A DNA stretch of 6,765 nt from an uncultured Bacteroidota bacterium (GTDB lineage Bacteria; Bacteroidota; Bacteroidia; UKL13-3): contig CAIUEQ010000043.1 of NCBI GenBank assembly GCA_903898215.1, positions 1 through 6,765 on the forward strand, in the 5' to 3' direction. The first letter of the stretch is position 1; each line of letters opens with the position of its first letter. Shown piece by piece: positions 5,676 through 6,765 of this stretch. The translations under genes and the position numbers were made by a program. Under the pieces are notes generated by a model. It made no database searches. It had not been told where the DNA came from and was given only the letters and a program-made list of their open reading frames with translations.

Positions 5676-6765
5676 TTACAACAAAATAAGTGCAGGTTCA
5701 GTTTTATTGGCAAATGAATTCAATACCTCATTAATTGTTTTCTCTGCAAGAAATAATTCTCTTTCAATATCATTTTTCGATAAATTAAATTCTGAAGATT
5801 TTAGTTTATAGTAATTAATTCCTTCAAGTAAATTTGAGCAAAAAGTTTGATAATATTTTGTAACTTTTTTATCAATTTCATTGGATAATTCACCAACTTG
5901 TTCTTTCAAATAAGTAACATATAATTGTAATTCTTTAATGAAAAAATGTGGTCGATAACCTTCATTTAATAGATTAGCACGTCCGTAAATATGATCTACC
6001 ATTTCTTTTAATGAGGCAATTTTATTGAAATAGGCAATGTTTGGACCAGGACAAATTGTAACTCCTATAGATTTGTTAAGTAACGGCTTTAAATGATATA
6101 AATGAAGAGATGAATTACTTAATCCTAAACATAAACATTCCTTGTCAAGTACTAATTTGCGCTGTTTTAAAAAATCTATTTCAGGTAGATTAAGTGAGGA
6201 TAATTGTTCTAATTTAAGTTTTTGAAACTTTGTCGAAGCACTGCAAATAGGTTTTGAAGTGAACTCAGTATTGGTTTCTAAAAATTTTTCAGGACAAGGG
6301 CTTCCTGGAATTCCTTTTTCTATTCGGTCAAATTTTTCTTTTTCACCGGATGTGTGTTTTAGGTAATTAAAGCGAACTCCTAAAGGCGAATTTTTACTTA
6401 AAATAATATCATCTTCTTTTGCCAGACAAAGTTGTTGTAATGTTTCTTCATCAACAGTTGTTGCGTCAGGAACTAGTAAGAAAGGAGTTCCCCAACCAGT
6501 TGAATCAATATCAAAGTAGTTTAATAGCAATTCGTTCTCTTCAAATGTTCCTATACCACCTTGAGCAGTTATTTTTAATTCAGGAATTTCAGAAGGAATT
6601 TCTTTTCCTTTTTCAGATAACCCTTTGCAGTATGTATCAAAAAGTTCATTTAAAATTTCTTTTCGTCTAATTTTAAACTCTTCCAAAATTGGTCCCATTA
6701 AATATCCATCACTTGCAAAAGCATGACCACCACAATTTAATCCAGATTCTATTCTAAATTCTGAA
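5676..6765 (-). CDS. Unrecognised cysteine-rich protein, 5'-truncated by the window edge; possible flavin/TIM-barrel-like enzyme
   Basis: The frame runs from the TAA at 5678-5676 to the right edge without a stop, giving 362 visible codons. The ATG at 6698-6696 is probably not the start: 22 further in-frame residues upstream read as coding, ending SGLNCGGHAFASDGYL and joining smoothly to MGPILEEF. Residues below count from that Met. ITAQGGIGT (43-51) and GWGTPFLLVPDATTVD (68-83) resemble the phosphate-binding end of flavin TIM-barrel enzymes such as nitronate monooxygenases, a weak match. Cysteines sit in notable contexts: NCGG upstream, SPCPEK (C135), PICSAS (C152), ECLCLG (C188, C190) and TICPGPN (C216), a set that could hold a metal or Fe-S cluster. 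Residues of about 255-330 are helical and charged. No signal peptide can be judged because the N-terminus is missing. I believe relatives occur in Bacteroidota as hypothetical proteins, but I cannot assign a function. Transcription converges on the lipid A operon. Confidence 0.8.
   Translation of the reverse strand, partial: SEFRIESGLNCGGHAFASDGYLMGPILEEFKIRRKEILNELFDTYCKGLSEKGKEIPSEIPELKITAQGGIGTFEENELLLNYFDIDSTGWGTPFLLVPDATTVDEETLQQLCLAKEDDIILSKNSPLGVRFNYLKHTSGEKEKFDRIEKGIPGSPCPEKFLETNTEFTSKPICSASTKFQKLKLEQLSSLNLPEIDFLKQRKLVLDKECLCLGLSNSSLHLYHLKPLLNKSIGVTICPGPNIAYFNKIASLKEMVDHIYGRANLLNEGYRPHFFIKELQLYVTYLKEQVGELSNEIDKKVTKYYQTFCSNLLEGINYYKLKSSEFNLSKNDIERELFLAEKTINEVLNSFANKTEPALILL

Noticed and set aside
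5595..5717. A 40-codon plus-strand ORF in the convergent spacer starting at ATG 5595
   Set aside because: It overlaps the end of the minus-strand gene, its start lies within the inverted-repeat arm, its composition follows the A/T-rich spacer and no domain or upstream signal supports it.
6419..6670. An 83-codon plus-strand ORF at the right end
   Set aside because: It lies fully inside the well-supported minus-strand gene in antisense and its product is a low-complexity Leu/Gln-rich peptide, as expected from the shadow of a coding strand.
1..6765. Mobile element, CRISPR array or defence island
   Set aside because: I found no transposase or integrase motif, no regularly spaced direct repeats and no terminal repeats. 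The SAMHD1-like protein sits in a housekeeping lipid A context, so a defence role is not supported by neighbours.

Overview
The window looks like chromosomal DNA from a low-GC member of the Bacteroidota (Bacteroidetes). Four things point there. The first is a fused lpxC-fabZ gene. The second is the N-terminus of a PorX-type response regulator at the left edge. The third is the order HD-domain phosphohydrolase, lpxD, lpxC-fabZ, lpxA, which I know from this phylum. The fourth is start sites preceded by A/T-rich sequence without Shine-Dalgarno motifs, with a TAnnTTTG-type promoter element upstream. I cannot name genus or order.

Layout. At 1-154 (minus) lie the first 51 codons of porX, running off the left edge. 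A 134-base divergent spacer (155-288) holds one good Bacteroidota -7 promoter element and a 10-bp inverted repeat. From 289 to 5472 five plus-strand genes are tightly packed (gaps of 26, 22, 56 and 1 bases) and probably form one operon: a SAMHD1-like HD phosphohydrolase, lpxD, lpxC-fabZ, lpxA and an ABC-type ATPase. A 203-base spacer (5473-5675) holds a 14-base palindrome and an 8-bp stem-loop but no supported gene. From 5676 to the right edge is a convergent minus-strand gene of unknown function. Its reading frame stays open to the edge, so the gene is truncated at its 5' end.

How the genes work together. LpxA, the LpxC half of the fusion and LpxD catalyse the first three steps of lipid A synthesis: acylation of UDP-GlcNAc, deacetylation, then N-acylation. 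FabZ is the dehydratase that competes for the same 3-hydroxyacyl-ACP pool and diverts it to phospholipid. All catalytic residues I could check are present. The positions that act as acyl-length rulers in E. coli LpxA and LpxD are both glycine here, which suggests long acyl chains. The HD protein retains the metal-binding and dNTP-contacting residues of SAMHD1-type triphosphohydrolases; its link to lipid A is positional only. The ABC ATPase starts one base after the lpxA stop and has an Asn where the switch His is expected.

I see no mobile element, CRISPR array or RNA gene, and no clearly undescribed multi-gene system. The least explained items are the cysteine-rich minus-strand protein, the variant orphan ABC ATPase and the structured leader of the lipid A operon.
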